This document shows, piece by piece, positions 11,534 through 21,582 of a stretch of 64,000 bases of DNA; the stretch's first letter is position 1, and each line of letters starts with the position of its first letter. Under the pieces are notes generated by a model, which was not told the origin of the DNA, made no database searches, and saw only the letters and a list, made by a program, of their open reading frames with translations. The stretch is from Dittrichia graveolens. Its lineage: Eukaryota; Streptophyta; Magnoliopsida; Asterales; Asteraceae. Both the position numbers and the translations under genes were made by a program. The stretch covers positions 39,044,001 to 39,108,000 of the forward strand of contig JARJIL010000003.1 of assembly GCA_038502395.1 (NCBI GenBank). The letters run 5' to 3'.

Positions 11534-13111
11534 CAGCGCCGGCCCTGGACCTGGGCAACCAGAGCAACTGCCCAGGGCCCAACAATTTTAGGACCCACTG
11601 AAAAAAAATCAAGCATGTATATAATAAGTCCAATAAGAAGAGAAGTAAGCTTGTTTAAAAGTTGAGGAGGGGAAGCGATGTTCACAACGTTAAAAACATT
11701 GAAGCGGTTCTTTTCTGACTAAAATCGAAAGGGCATCTTGGAAAAAGAAGCCTAGAAGAAGGGAAAAAGAAATGATTAGTATCTCCAATCTCCTAACTTC
11801 TAAACAATCGGGACCTCGTCCTCATCATAATTCTCAACAATAACTTCATACTCATTGCAATCTGTAAGTGCTCATCGAAAATCAAACACCAGTTCATCGA
11901 AAATTACTTCTTCACACCATCGTAGTGACGGAGGTTCCTCACCTAATGCCTCATGCCTTGATTGCTATTCTATAATGTAAGTTTTTGTTCTTCTTTAATA
12001 AAAGTATAAAACTTGTTCTTCCTTCTTCCCAAACCCTAAATAGAAATCAAAATCTGAAAACTTGATTCATCTACGGTGCGACACATTGTTTTTCCCAAAT
12101 CAAAATCAAGAATGCTTGAGAAACATGAAGCCGTGAAAAAATATTAAAAAATAACTTCGGATACCTATTTGTGGGTCAATCAAACGAAATTATTGATGGA
12201 GAAATATTTTGCTGGTGCAGACCTTGAGGGATGAAGCAACACTTTATTGATTTGGTGACTCATGAGCAGTTAGTCAAAGATGGAAGCAACCAAGCCGGTG
12301 GTACAGTCTGAAGGGTAAGAAATATGTGGTGTTTGTTTATTATGTTTTGGTGGGTTATATTGAATGTAAAATGGGGTAGTAGTGAGTACACTATATAATC
12401 CTAGTTGTATAACCATGTAAAGTAGAAGTGAGTTTTTGGGTGTGTTTGTATTTGTTTTAATACATGCATCCCCTTTGATGTAAAAAAATAGAAGTATAAA
12501 ACATTAAAACTTGTTTGTCGCATATTAACTAGTTGAAGGCTCTAATGTATAAGTTCCTTTAATCCTCTTCTTCTTGCATATTTACCCAATTGTAAATTAG
12601 CTATTTTAATGTGTTATGTGACTTATTTATGATCTAATGATCTTGTGAACTTGATTTGTCAATTTGTTAGTGCTACTTTGTTAAATTAGTTTATTGTTAG
12701 TAGTAATCTTGAATTAATTTATATTCTGCTTATAAGCTTCTGTAATCCCTTGTTTCCCTTTTTAAATCTATGAACTTAGTTCATTGCTTGTTAGTGGTGG
12801 CTTGTGAGTTCATTGGTGAACTATTTCCTTTTGGTGCTTCATTAGTATTATTTTAATTTATATCATGTTTCTTAAAGTATATTTATAAGGTAGCGAAAAA
12901 AGAAAGAAAGGGGATGAAAAGATCTTTTAAAGACTCGAGATTTGGGATTAACAACAATGCCAACATCTAATCTTAAGTTTTTAATTCTTTTAATCTTCAT
13001 TTACGAACATACATGTTCTAAGAAAGTATTATTTATTTAAAAAAATTTATTTTAGGGGCCTTTTTTGAATTTCTACCCAGAGCCTAAAAAATAATTCGAC
13101 CGACCGGGCAG
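11534..13111. mobile_element. non-autonomous hAT-like DNA transposon
   Basis: Left end CAGCGCCGGCCCTGG; right end, read on the minus strand, CTGCCCGGTCGGTCG. Both continue with GGCCC/AGGACCC or AGGCTCTGGG and GGCCCC blocks, the usual terminal structure of plant hAT elements. The left flank GGGGGAGG (11526-11533) recurs at 13118-13125, consistent with an 8-bp target duplication blurred by a G run at 13112-13122. About 1.58 kb, AT-rich inside, no transposase seen; an ORF-like LEKHEAVKKY segment near 12115 is not recognisable. Confidence 0.6.
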
Positions 13112-13216
13112 GGGGGGGGGGGAGGGACTAGCTTAATATAAAATTTGGGTAGTTACTATTATGAGGTCAAACTGATTAATTCAAAAATAGCCAAAGGAAA
13201 TACCCAAGATTACTTT
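13112..13216. other. short spacer between DNA transposons
   Basis: Contains the right copy of the GGGGGAGGG target and then anonymous AT-rich sequence. With 11510-11533 it restores a continuous CTGGGGGAGGGACTAG site, the likely landing place of the hAT-like element. Confidence 0.4.
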
Positions 13217-13579
13217 TAGGTCACGTTTGTTTAACCAGAATGTCAAGGAATTGAATGGAATTCAAATTAAATTCCATTATATTTTGCATATGGTAAATAA
13301 TTTGGAATGAAATCAAATTCTTTGACATTTTAGGTCCTGTTTGTTTCATCAGAATGTGAAGGAATGGAATGGAATGGAATTCAAATCAAATTCTATTATA
13401 TTTTGCATTTGGTAAAATTATTTGGAATGGTATCAAATTCTTTGTAATTTTAATATTCCTTTAGGTAATGGATTTCAATTCCTTTAATAGGTTAGATAGA
13501 ATTGAATTCATTTTCCTATGGAATGTTGACAAAGGACAAAATTACCCTTGATTTAACCCTAATCGGTTAATCCTTCCAT

Positions 13580-14187
13580 CACAACATATTCCCACCGTAC
13601 CCCCACCCTACCATTACCTTACCCCACCCCACCCTAACTCACCCTACCCTTACCCTACCCCTTATCCAACCCCACTTTACCCTACCTCACCCCCAACCAA
13701 CCCCATCCTTACCCCCACCCACCCCACACCTACCCCTACCCCTACCCTTACCCCACCCTTACCCTACCGTCATCCACCTCAACCCTACCTTACCCCCATC
13801 CACCTCGACCCTACCCTACCCACCCCATCCTACCCTTACCCTACCCTACTCTACCCCCACCCCACCCACCCCTACCTCACCCCTACCCTACCCTACCCCA
13901 CACCCTACCCACCTCCACCCCTACCTTACCCTACCCCACCCACCCATACACCACCTACCCCCATCCAACCCCGCCCCTACCCTTACCCTACCGCTACTTA
14001 CCTACCTCACCTCAGCCTACCCTTACCCTACCGTACCCACCTCTACCCCACCTACCCCACACCACCCCTTCACCTACCCTAACCCCACTACCACACACCC
14101 CTACCCCACCCCTACCCTTACCCTACCCTTACCCTACCCATACCCCTACCCCACACACACTCCTACCCTACCCTACCCCCAACCCAC
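13580..14187. repeat. degenerate CCCTACC/CCCCACC array
   Basis: About 600 bp of imperfect CCCTACCC, CCTTACCC and CCCCACC units with almost no G on the plus strand. It is telomere-like in flavour but is not the plant CCCTAAA repeat. Strong strand asymmetry means the minus strand is G-rich and could form G-quadruplexes (inference). Open frames over it are composition artefacts. Confidence 0.8.
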
Positions 14188-14189
14188 CC

Positions 14190-14512
14190 TACCATAGGTG
14201 GAGGCAGCCCGTAGTAGGGGCAGCGGCAACTGGTGGTGCTCGATAGCGGAGGTGGATGTAGGGGCGATTGGTGGTGGGATTGGCAACGGTGGTGGCAACC
14301 GTGGACGTGGTAGCGACAGGTGGTGGTCGGTAGTGACGATGGCGGCGGCGGGTGGTGGTTGGCAATGACGATGGCGGTGACTGTGGCAGCGGTGGTTGGT
14401 GGTGGGAGCGACAACGGCAAACGTGACGGCGGCAGGTGGTGTTTGGTAGTGGCGGTGACAGTGACGGTGGTGGCAGCGGTGACGGTGGTGGTGGCAACGG
14501 CGGCATATATTT
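14190..14512. repeat. GGTGGC/GGCGGT trinucleotide-rich array
   Basis: Imperfect GGTGGCGG, GGTGGTTGG and GACGGTGGTGGC units with period three, so open frames arise in both directions (runs of Pro, Thr and His or of Val and Gly). No protein signal beyond composition. Confidence 0.75.
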
Positions 14513-14580
14513 CTTTTTATTCTTGAAAAAAGAAGATTGGGTTGTGTGTGAGGGGCTGGGGGTGTGGGTGTGGGTGGCCC

Positions 14581-14610
14581 AGGGTTAGGGTTAGGGTTAG
14601 GGTTAGGGTT
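14581..14610 (+). repeat. interstitial (TTAGGG)5 tract
   Basis: Five perfect AGGGTT units followed by GGGGTTGGG. This is the six-base vertebrate-type telomere unit, not the seven-base TTTAGGG typical of most plants. Short, within the TIR element, so probably a local microsatellite. Confidence 0.85.
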
Positions 14611-14896
14611 GGGGTTGGGTGTTGGTACGTTTTACAAACACAATTATATAAATTTTTAATACAAAAATGAATCAAGGGTATTTTAGTTTTTTTTATATGA
14701 TTCCGTTGCAATAATTTGTAAACAAACACAAAATAGGATTGGAATGGAATTCAATTCCATTACTTTTTAGTGAAACAAACATAATAGGAATCTAATTTCT
14801 TAAGAATTCAATTCCTATAGGAATTGAATTCCATTCTAGGAATTTAATTCCATTCTAGGAGTTTAATTCCATTCTTTTGAATTCCGTGCGCCCTTA

Positions 14897-15008
14897 GTTT
14901 TTACATGATTCCAGATTATTTAATTATATGTGTGTACCTATGAGTAATAAGTTTCTTCCTGTGTACCTGGTTTTGTATTAGTTTCGTAGGGATACATTAA
15001 TCGTTACT
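14897..15008. other. spacer between TIR element and MITE
   Basis: AT-rich, no feature seen. Confidence 0.4.
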
Positions 15009-15262
15009 AAGGGTATGTTTGGCGAAAAAGGCTAGGGCTGAATCTGAGCCTGGGGCTGATTAGTTGATAATCACAAGCCCAAGGCATAAACTACTTGAAA
15101 AGACTTTTATTTTGGGACTTATAATGGATTATGTTTTTAATAATCCACTCAAGATTTTAACAACCGAACGGGGCTAGAGGGCCGGGGATTATGAAAACTA
15201 GAATTCCAAGCCCCTATAATCTCTTACAATCCCCTATAAGCCCGTTACCGAACACACCATAA
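15009..15262. mobile_element. MITE
   Basis: Left end AAGGGTATGTTTGGCGAAAA; right end, read on the minus strand, ATGGTGTGTTCGGTAACGG. The inner flanks also pair (GGCTAGGGCTGA against GCTTATAGGGGATTG with repeated GGGGATTAT motifs). About 250 bp, no coding capacity: a short non-autonomous DNA transposon. The target duplication is unclear. Confidence 0.5.
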
Positions 15263-16189
15263 ACCCTGAGATATATCGGTGTGCTACTTGGTATATTCGT
15301 TTGCCCAAAATAATTCCATTCGAGTCACTTTCCTTAATTTCATTTCACCAGGCTAAACAATTCCATTTGTTCTAACTTGACATTTCTAAGATAGACTAAA
15401 TGTAATTATGTTGATGTGTGCATGAGGTGACATTTGGAATTGTAATTTGTATAATGCGAATTGATGTTGGCATGAGGTGACTAAAGCTTATCATGTGACA
15501 GTTCAAAAGCTAATATATGGATCGAGTTTTTAAAGATCATGATAGAGTTGGTTATTCTTATGATTTGACTATTGTTATTACTTGTGTGCCAATTGGAGGT
15601 CGTAACTTGTGACCTTTTCTCTTAACAATGCTGACATTGTTCTTGAATGAGTCAAATAGTTAAGTTTCATAAAATAAAACCATATATCTTGATACTTTTT
15701 TTTTTACTTTATCTTCTTACTCACTACAATATGATATGTGAGTCAATTAATTCATTTTCTCTACCCATACATTGATTTTGACACTTATAAGTAGGTGAAA
15801 AAATTATAATGATATATCACCTCTATTTATAAAAAAGTATGGTAGGTGGAAATTGTAATCATTGTTTCAACAACCCAAAATCTTACAGAACACTAAAAAC
15901 ATCACATACAGTTAGATTATAAACCTTTTGGTATAACCTAAATGAGTATTGACGTCATACTTTATCGTTAATTATTTATGTAATGGTCCAGATAGCAGTA
16001 AATGTTATTATGACATTGGTTTATATTAACAATTCCAAGGACAACCCACAAACAGCACGAGGGGGAGTAAGGGACCCCATACAAGAAACAAAAAAAGTGG
16101 TCTTAATGCCCCTTGAAAATAAAGCTCTTAAAACTTTAATGGTCTTAGTGTACATATACGGTAGTATACGTGTCTTAAATCATGAATCA
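15263..16189. other. no recognised feature
   Basis: AT-rich intergenic-type DNA; the open frame at 15983-16192 has no recognisable motif. Confidence 0.4.
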
Positions 16190-16300
16190 TGAGAGAGTAA
16201 TACACTCTATTATTTTTTTAGAAAAACCCTCTGTCCAGACTCAAACCCAAGACTAGAGCTATAGGGTAAAACCTCTATACCACTTGTCTGCGTCATAGTT
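16190..16300 (-). repeat. possible tRNA-derived SINE fragment
   Basis: On the minus strand an A-box-like TGGTATAGAGG (16272-16282) is followed 24 bases later by a B-box-like GGTTTGAGTCT (16238-16248), the split polymerase III promoter spacing of a tRNA-derived SINE. A run of A/T follows. It does not fold as a tRNA gene. Single copy here, so the call is tentative. Confidence 0.35.
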
Positions 16301-17140
16301 GTCTTTCATACAAGTAACTTCTAATCTTCCTCATAGAAAGAACAAGTTTCGATTATAAAAAAAAAACACATAATGACAGCAAAAAATGAAAAGAAGAAAA
16401 AAGAAAAAGGAGCAAAGAAGATGATTTCTTTCCTTTTACTTGTTGGGGTAACAAAACCAAAAGCAAAGCTATGACAGATATGAAACCAAGCTTTTAGGTT
16501 CTGGCATCAATTCCAAACTCATACCTAACATTACCTATTTAATAATAGCAATCTCATTCTGATTCTTGCTATATATTCGCTTATGTGCTTAAATATATTC
16601 CACAAACATTATTATGGATTATAATTATCCATCAACTATTCTTGTTAAATGGAACCAAATTTGTGTATCATGGGTTTGCGTTTTTTATTCTTCGTAGCAT
16701 ATCATCAAAATATCAGTTTAAATATTTATGTAAACACATGGGTAAAGTCAAAAATGATGTTATTTTACTTAATAATACGTTATAATTTCTTTTTAGTAAT
16801 AAAGACTGGAACTTATTGTATTATTTGTAACAACAATAATCAATGGCTTATACAAGAAACATACTATCAAACTCGCGTCAACACTTTTATTGCTAATATG
16901 ATGTTGACAACGTTTGTCATCAAAAAATTTTATTATTATTTATTTCGTGTTTTATAATTATTTGATATTTTTTATTAATGTTTAACATTTATTTTTTTAA
17001 AACCCAACACGTAAATCACATGAACATCTAATTTATTATTATTATTGTTGTTGTTGTTATTTTTATTATTTATTATTATTGTTATTATTATTATTATTAT
17101 TACTTATTTGTTGTTTTATGCTTAGAGGTTTTATAAAATA
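16301..17140. other. AT-rich DNA with TTA microsatellite
   Basis: No gene. A (TTA/TTG)n microsatellite covers about 17029-17105. The open frames at 16585-16957 are AT-rich and show no motif. Confidence 0.5.
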
Positions 17141-17527
17141 CTAGTAGGGTAGCAGCGCAATGTGACGGTGACGAATAAAAATGGGTTGTAAGGAGTTGTT
17201 GTGGATTGATTAAGAGGACAGAGAAGACATTACAAATAATAATTTTTTTACACTTTAACTTAAAAGGAGTATAAGATTATAAATCCTTCTTATTATTAGC
17301 CAAGAATGAAATATTAGTGTAGCTTATTATTAAAAAATTAAAATGTGCGTTATCACGGTAACTAACAATTACAATCCATTTACATCTGGACAATTGTTTG
17401 TATGAATATGATAAAACGTATCCAGAAGTGTTCATGAACAAATATATCCTACAAAAAAAATATAATAGTTATAATACATATATATTGGAAAATGATGTAT
17501 AATAATAAGTTGCCTAGAGTACCTTAG

Positions 17528-18911
17528 TCTTCCCGCAAAACTTCTTCATACACCACATTTGATGTGTAAACACCATCATCGCAAAATGCTTTAGTTGGTT
17601 TAACCAAAATCTTTGTATTTTCACGTGATGTTCCCCTATAAAGTGCTACGTAAAGTTGGCCATGCGAAAATACCCATTACGGTAGTTATACGCCGACGTG
17701 TGGAATAGTGTGACTGAGCTTTATTGATTGTCATTGCAAAGCTTAACAAGAAATTGTTTTCTCTTCAATATAAATGGGAAAATGTCATCTTAAGATGGAC
17801 AAAGAGGAATTTTACTCTTTTACCGCTTGCATTGTACGATGGACTGCCTCCATCGCTTGCCTTTTAGCCATCGATGCTTTATCCCATATGATTATTTTGC
17901 ATCTCAAAGGAGCTGAGCGGCTCCACTTTGTTTTTTGATGTTGCATACTAAGTTGTTGTTAAGATTAATGGGAATCTTAAATCGGGTGTGAGCTATTCTC
18001 CCACCCGGCATGTTATTCGCTGTTGTGCCTGACGAAGCAGTTGCGAGTGCACTAAAGCCACGCGATCAAACCTCTGCAAGTAATGCTTTATAGAGAAATG
18101 TTTTTCTAGTTCCACCAAGAGCATTTATGAAAAACACATTTGAAAGATCATTATCTACGTGTCTCATGATTTCATCATATGCGACTTTTTGATTGATATT
18201 AAGAGAGATACGAGCATGCAGGTGTTCGTCTTCAACAACAATTAATGGAGTACTCCTCCTGTACCTCAAAAAAACTTCCACCGTGTATATTGATATCTCT
18301 ATTTACAGTTGGAAGATCAAAATCATAAAGGCTCTTACCCATAGTTAGAGAAAGACATTGATATCCGTAAGAACCACACTTTAAAGAGCATCAACACTTT
18401 CATATCGTCGCCTATAATCCACAGAAAGGGCATCATAATGGTTAACCCATAACTTGTGAACATCTCCCGGCTCATAATGAATTAATATAGCTGCAAATAG
18501 CCTCCTAAGAGCATTGGGAAATTGAAACAATGAGGCTTTTGTAAGACATCATGATAATTTATCATCAGACTTTATTAATCCTCTCAAAGAGCCGATTTTT
18601 GAAATGTTAACTGACTCACACCATTTGCCTTGTATAGATCTTCATAATTTTGAGGCCCAGTAACATGTATGAAAAGTATACATAGGTAGTACCTCTCTCC
18701 TTCAGTTGGATTAGCATACACTAATCTCCCTCTCACAGCTCTTTTTTGTCAGGGACTCCAACTACGTGAACTCGCATTCCATGTGAAATGTTTTGGAAAA
18801 TCTTTGTACAAATATTGTCTGGTACTCGCATCTACTTTCTTTCTTTCAAAAAAAGTCGTTAACATTGATCTTTTGTCTCCCTTTCTCTATCAATAATTTC
18901 TACCATTACAT
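17528..18911 (-). pseudogene. Helitron PIF1-like helicase (RepHel C-terminal half, broken)
   Basis: Recognisable blocks from right to left: FERKKVDASTRQYLYKDFPK, HFTWNASSRSWS, RGRLVYANPTEGERYYLCIL, NYEDLYKANGV, ASLFQFPNALRRLFAAIL, SLYDFDLPTVN, LNINQKVAYDEIMRH, NALGGTRKTFLYKAL (Walker A GGTGKT changed to GGTRKT), ANNMPGGRIAHTRFKIP, AKIIIWDKASMAKRQAMEAV (Walker B with the acidic DE changed to DK), FAMTINKAQ, SHGQLYVALYRGTSRENTKI, ending VVYEEVLRED and a stop at about 17530. Helicase would unwind DNA during rolling-circle transposition. Both Walker boxes are damaged and several stops occur. Confidence 0.85.
18907..18911. other. target-site duplication of element A (left)
   Basis: TACAT, repeated at 28505-28509 beyond the right LTR. 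Confidence 0.85.
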
Positions 18912-21549
18912 TGTCACACCCCGCTAAAGCGGAAACACGAGGTGTCACAGCACAAGATATCATCGCACAAGGTAAATAGATAATAACCATTAGATTAAAT
19001 TAACAAAATAAGTAGTTCGGATGAAACATAAATAAAAGTTACACAACCGAATAATATTTAAAGGAAATTGTCTTGTACGATGCGTAAATAAAATAAATAT
19101 GGTTTTTATAAAATGTGACGATGAAGATGAAGATGCCACACATCATGTTTGTAAGCATAAGGTACCTAACGGCGGTCACCTGAAAGCACGGGTAAAAGAA
19201 AAGTGTCAACTACTAGAGTTGGTGAGTTCATAGGTTTTTAATGTATGCACAAAATATCTTTTAAATGAGAAAAGTTTAAATAATTGATGGAAGTTTTTGG
19301 ATAAAAATCCAAGTATGAAATAATGATAGAAGATGTATTATATTGCCCAAAACGTTGCACATGGTAGTAATAGACTATGATGATTATTGCTTGAGCCATT
19401 ATCCAACCTAGCCGACAACCAATTGCCCATGATAAACCTAACGCCTATATTAAATGACGTTAGTAGTGGTAAAGTACATCTATAGTTCGTCAACCATAAA
19501 TGGGAGACGTCGGAATCTCCAAATAGCGCTACTTACAAATACCATCGGCTCACTAGCGGAGTTAAGGAATAATGTCCAACGAAAGGGCCTTACAACGATC
19601 ACCCAAGCACATCAAAGAATAATACCATAAGTGCTCAAAATAATATTTGAAATAAATAAGAAGATAGGAAATAAACTTTTCATGAAACGTATACACATGC
19701 TTTCACCCCAAAATAATATGAAATACGGTAAAAAGGGGCTATGATACTCACTCGGTATGCAAAGGTGTTTTCTTGTAAGGATTTCTTGTTCCTACCGAAG
19801 CTCCTTTCCTAATATAAAAAGGTATGTAGCTCTATTAGACTTATTTTATTTATTATTTTGTATTATTTATTTGTTGTTAACTTATTTATTTAAATAGTTA
19901 AAGGTTGTCTCTATTTTTCCATTATTCATAAATGTTCACTGAAATTTTCAGTTCTTTGAATTGAACTTTAAAAATTATAAACTGTAATTTAGGAGTCATA
20001 TTAAGGCTTGATATTTTAATATAATCTTTCTATATGTTTCTAGAATGTCCAGTAAAAATATAGGAATTTATAATCCATGTTTGGTATTTTTAATAATTAA
20101 AAGTGTATAGGATGTCCACTGATCAGTGTCTGGATGACATGTTGTTACTAAAACGTCTGTTTAGGGCTCATACGACCTCCTTTTTACATGATTCAAACTG
20201 GGAAATAACCACGACTCAAAGATTAAACTTTTAAAAAAAACTAGACGTATTTTGACCCAAGAATGAGTAAGTTACACGCGTTTAAAGTGTACCCTTCTAA
20301 ATCTGCCAGATTTCCAGATTCAACATATGGGTCTGTTTAAATATGTTTGAAGGATCAAACGTTCATGAAAATTAGTGAATCCAGGTTTAAATGAAAGGTA
20401 ACACATTAAACTAAGATTAGCAAAAAGAATCAACTGATTTTGATACCTAGAACTCCAGATATAACAAAAACAAGTGAGGAGTTCTAACATCAGATTCTGC
20501 CAGATTTGTGATTCTTTTTGCTTATGGGTCATAACTTTAATATAACATGTTTATATTCATGAATAATCATATTGTATGAGTATAAGCTTTGATAATCCAT
20601 GTGTTCTTACAACAATGGTAGGATGATACACATTTTATGTGTTCCTTACAACATTTGTTTAAATGAAACACATGCATGATCAAAGTCTTATTTTCTTGAT
20701 TTTTAGTTGATTAAGTTCCATACAACAACGGTAGGATGATGCACATTTCATGTGCTCCTTACAACATTGGTAGGATGTTTATATTTACATGATTATATAT
20801 ATATATATATATAAAGGAAATAAGATGAACAACAAAGAAAATAAATAAAAGAAAGAAGAAAGAAGAAGAGAAGAAAGGTAGAAGAGTAGAGATGAGTGTT
20901 TTATGATCATCTTACCAACTCTTTTCTTTGATTTAGTGTTGGATCTTCAAAAGATGATCAACACTTGGATGTTCTTGGGAGATTTTTTTGTTGGTGAAAG
21001 AAGAAGAGAGAAAAGAGAAGAGATGGAGTGTGGTGGTGAAGGAAATGATGAAGAGTAGTAGGGGGCTTATATAGATCATGGGGGAGATCAAGTGGTGATT
21101 CTTGGGAAGAGAAGGAGGCAAGAGAAAAAAAGATGGGGGGTTTCTTTTATTTTTTTTTTATTTTTTATAAATTATGTGTAATTAGTTTAAATAAATTTGT
21201 ATAAATGGTGATTTTGTTTAAATCTTTTAATTAACAAAGTTTTAATTATTTTGATGAGTTTATATATATATATATATATGTTTTATATTTTAACTTATTT
21301 ATATTTATTAGGATGTATTTAATTATTTTTATTGTTATTATTATTATTATTGTATATGATTTGTAATTCTTGACTTTTAATAATTCGATTTTTCGAGCTC
21401 CGGAAGGTTCTAACCATATAGGCGGGATTTCTACGAAATCTAATATTATTATGGATGTATTTAAGTCATAAATACTATTTTTAGTCATACTAGGCTTAAA
21501 ATTAGAATTTCTAATGGCTAACCTGGGAAATTTGTTGCCGAATGTCACA
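18912..21549 (-). repeat. 3' LTR of element A
   Basis: 2638 bp, TGTCACACCCCGC at one end and TGTCACA at the other. A minus-strand TATA box (CTATATAAG) lies at about 21066-21074, next to a purine-rich leader. TA microsatellites at about 20792 and 21261 are each one unit longer than in the 25871-28504 copy. Small frames inside it recur in all four LTR copies only because the LTRs are alike. Confidence 0.9.
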
Positions 21550-21566
21550 GTCTCCCCTGATTAAAA
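21550..21566 (-). promoter_or_regulatory. polypurine tract of element A
   Basis: Minus strand TTTTAATCAGGGGAGAC directly before the 3' LTR; AGGGGAGA is the purine core. Confidence 0.7.
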
Positions 21567-21582
21567 GAATTTCGTCCCGAAA

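Larger units (their letters stand above)
13217..14896. mobile_element. terminal-inverted-repeat element carrying satellite-like DNA
   Basis: Left end TAGGTCACGTTTGTTTAACC followed by AATTGAATGGAATTC; right end, read on the minus strand, TAAGGGCGCACGG with GGAATT blocks and GTTTGTTTCACTAAA. The left terminal 110 bp is duplicated (second copy from about 13332, GTCCTGTTTGTTTCATCAGAATG). Between the ends lie a 600-bp C-rich array, a GGTGGC array and a TTAGGG array. No transposase. The ends resemble the GTTTGTTTCA...GGAATGG group of plant MITE-like elements; superfamily not assigned. Confidence 0.5.
17141..18911 (-). mobile_element. Helitron, 3' part (interrupted by gypsy element A)
   Basis: Minus-strand Helitron relic. 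The 3' terminus is proposed at 17141: the minus strand reads GCGCTGCTACCCTACTAG followed by T, matching the CTRR end and A/T insertion rule of Helitrons. Upstream on the same strand is the RepHel helicase. At 18911 gypsy element A cuts it, with target duplication TACAT at 18907-18911 and 28505-28509; the Helitron resumes at 28510. The Rep nuclease part is not seen. Confidence 0.7.

Noticed and set aside
14581..14610. Former chromosome end or telomere fusion
   Set aside because: Only five units, of the non-plant type, within a small transposon.
14163..14729. Pro/Thr/His- and Val/Gly-rich open frames on both strands
   Set aside because: Products of the GGTGGC and TTAGGG repeats, open in several frames by composition.
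16238..16282. tRNA gene
   Set aside because: Only box-like motifs are present; no cloverleaf can be drawn.
20320..21121. Repeated small open frames (about 60-120 aa) in the gypsy LTRs, also at 27279-28512, 52623-53851 and 59738-61008
   Set aside because: They recur only because the four LTRs are alike; they lie in non-coding LTR sequence, are AT-driven and match no family.
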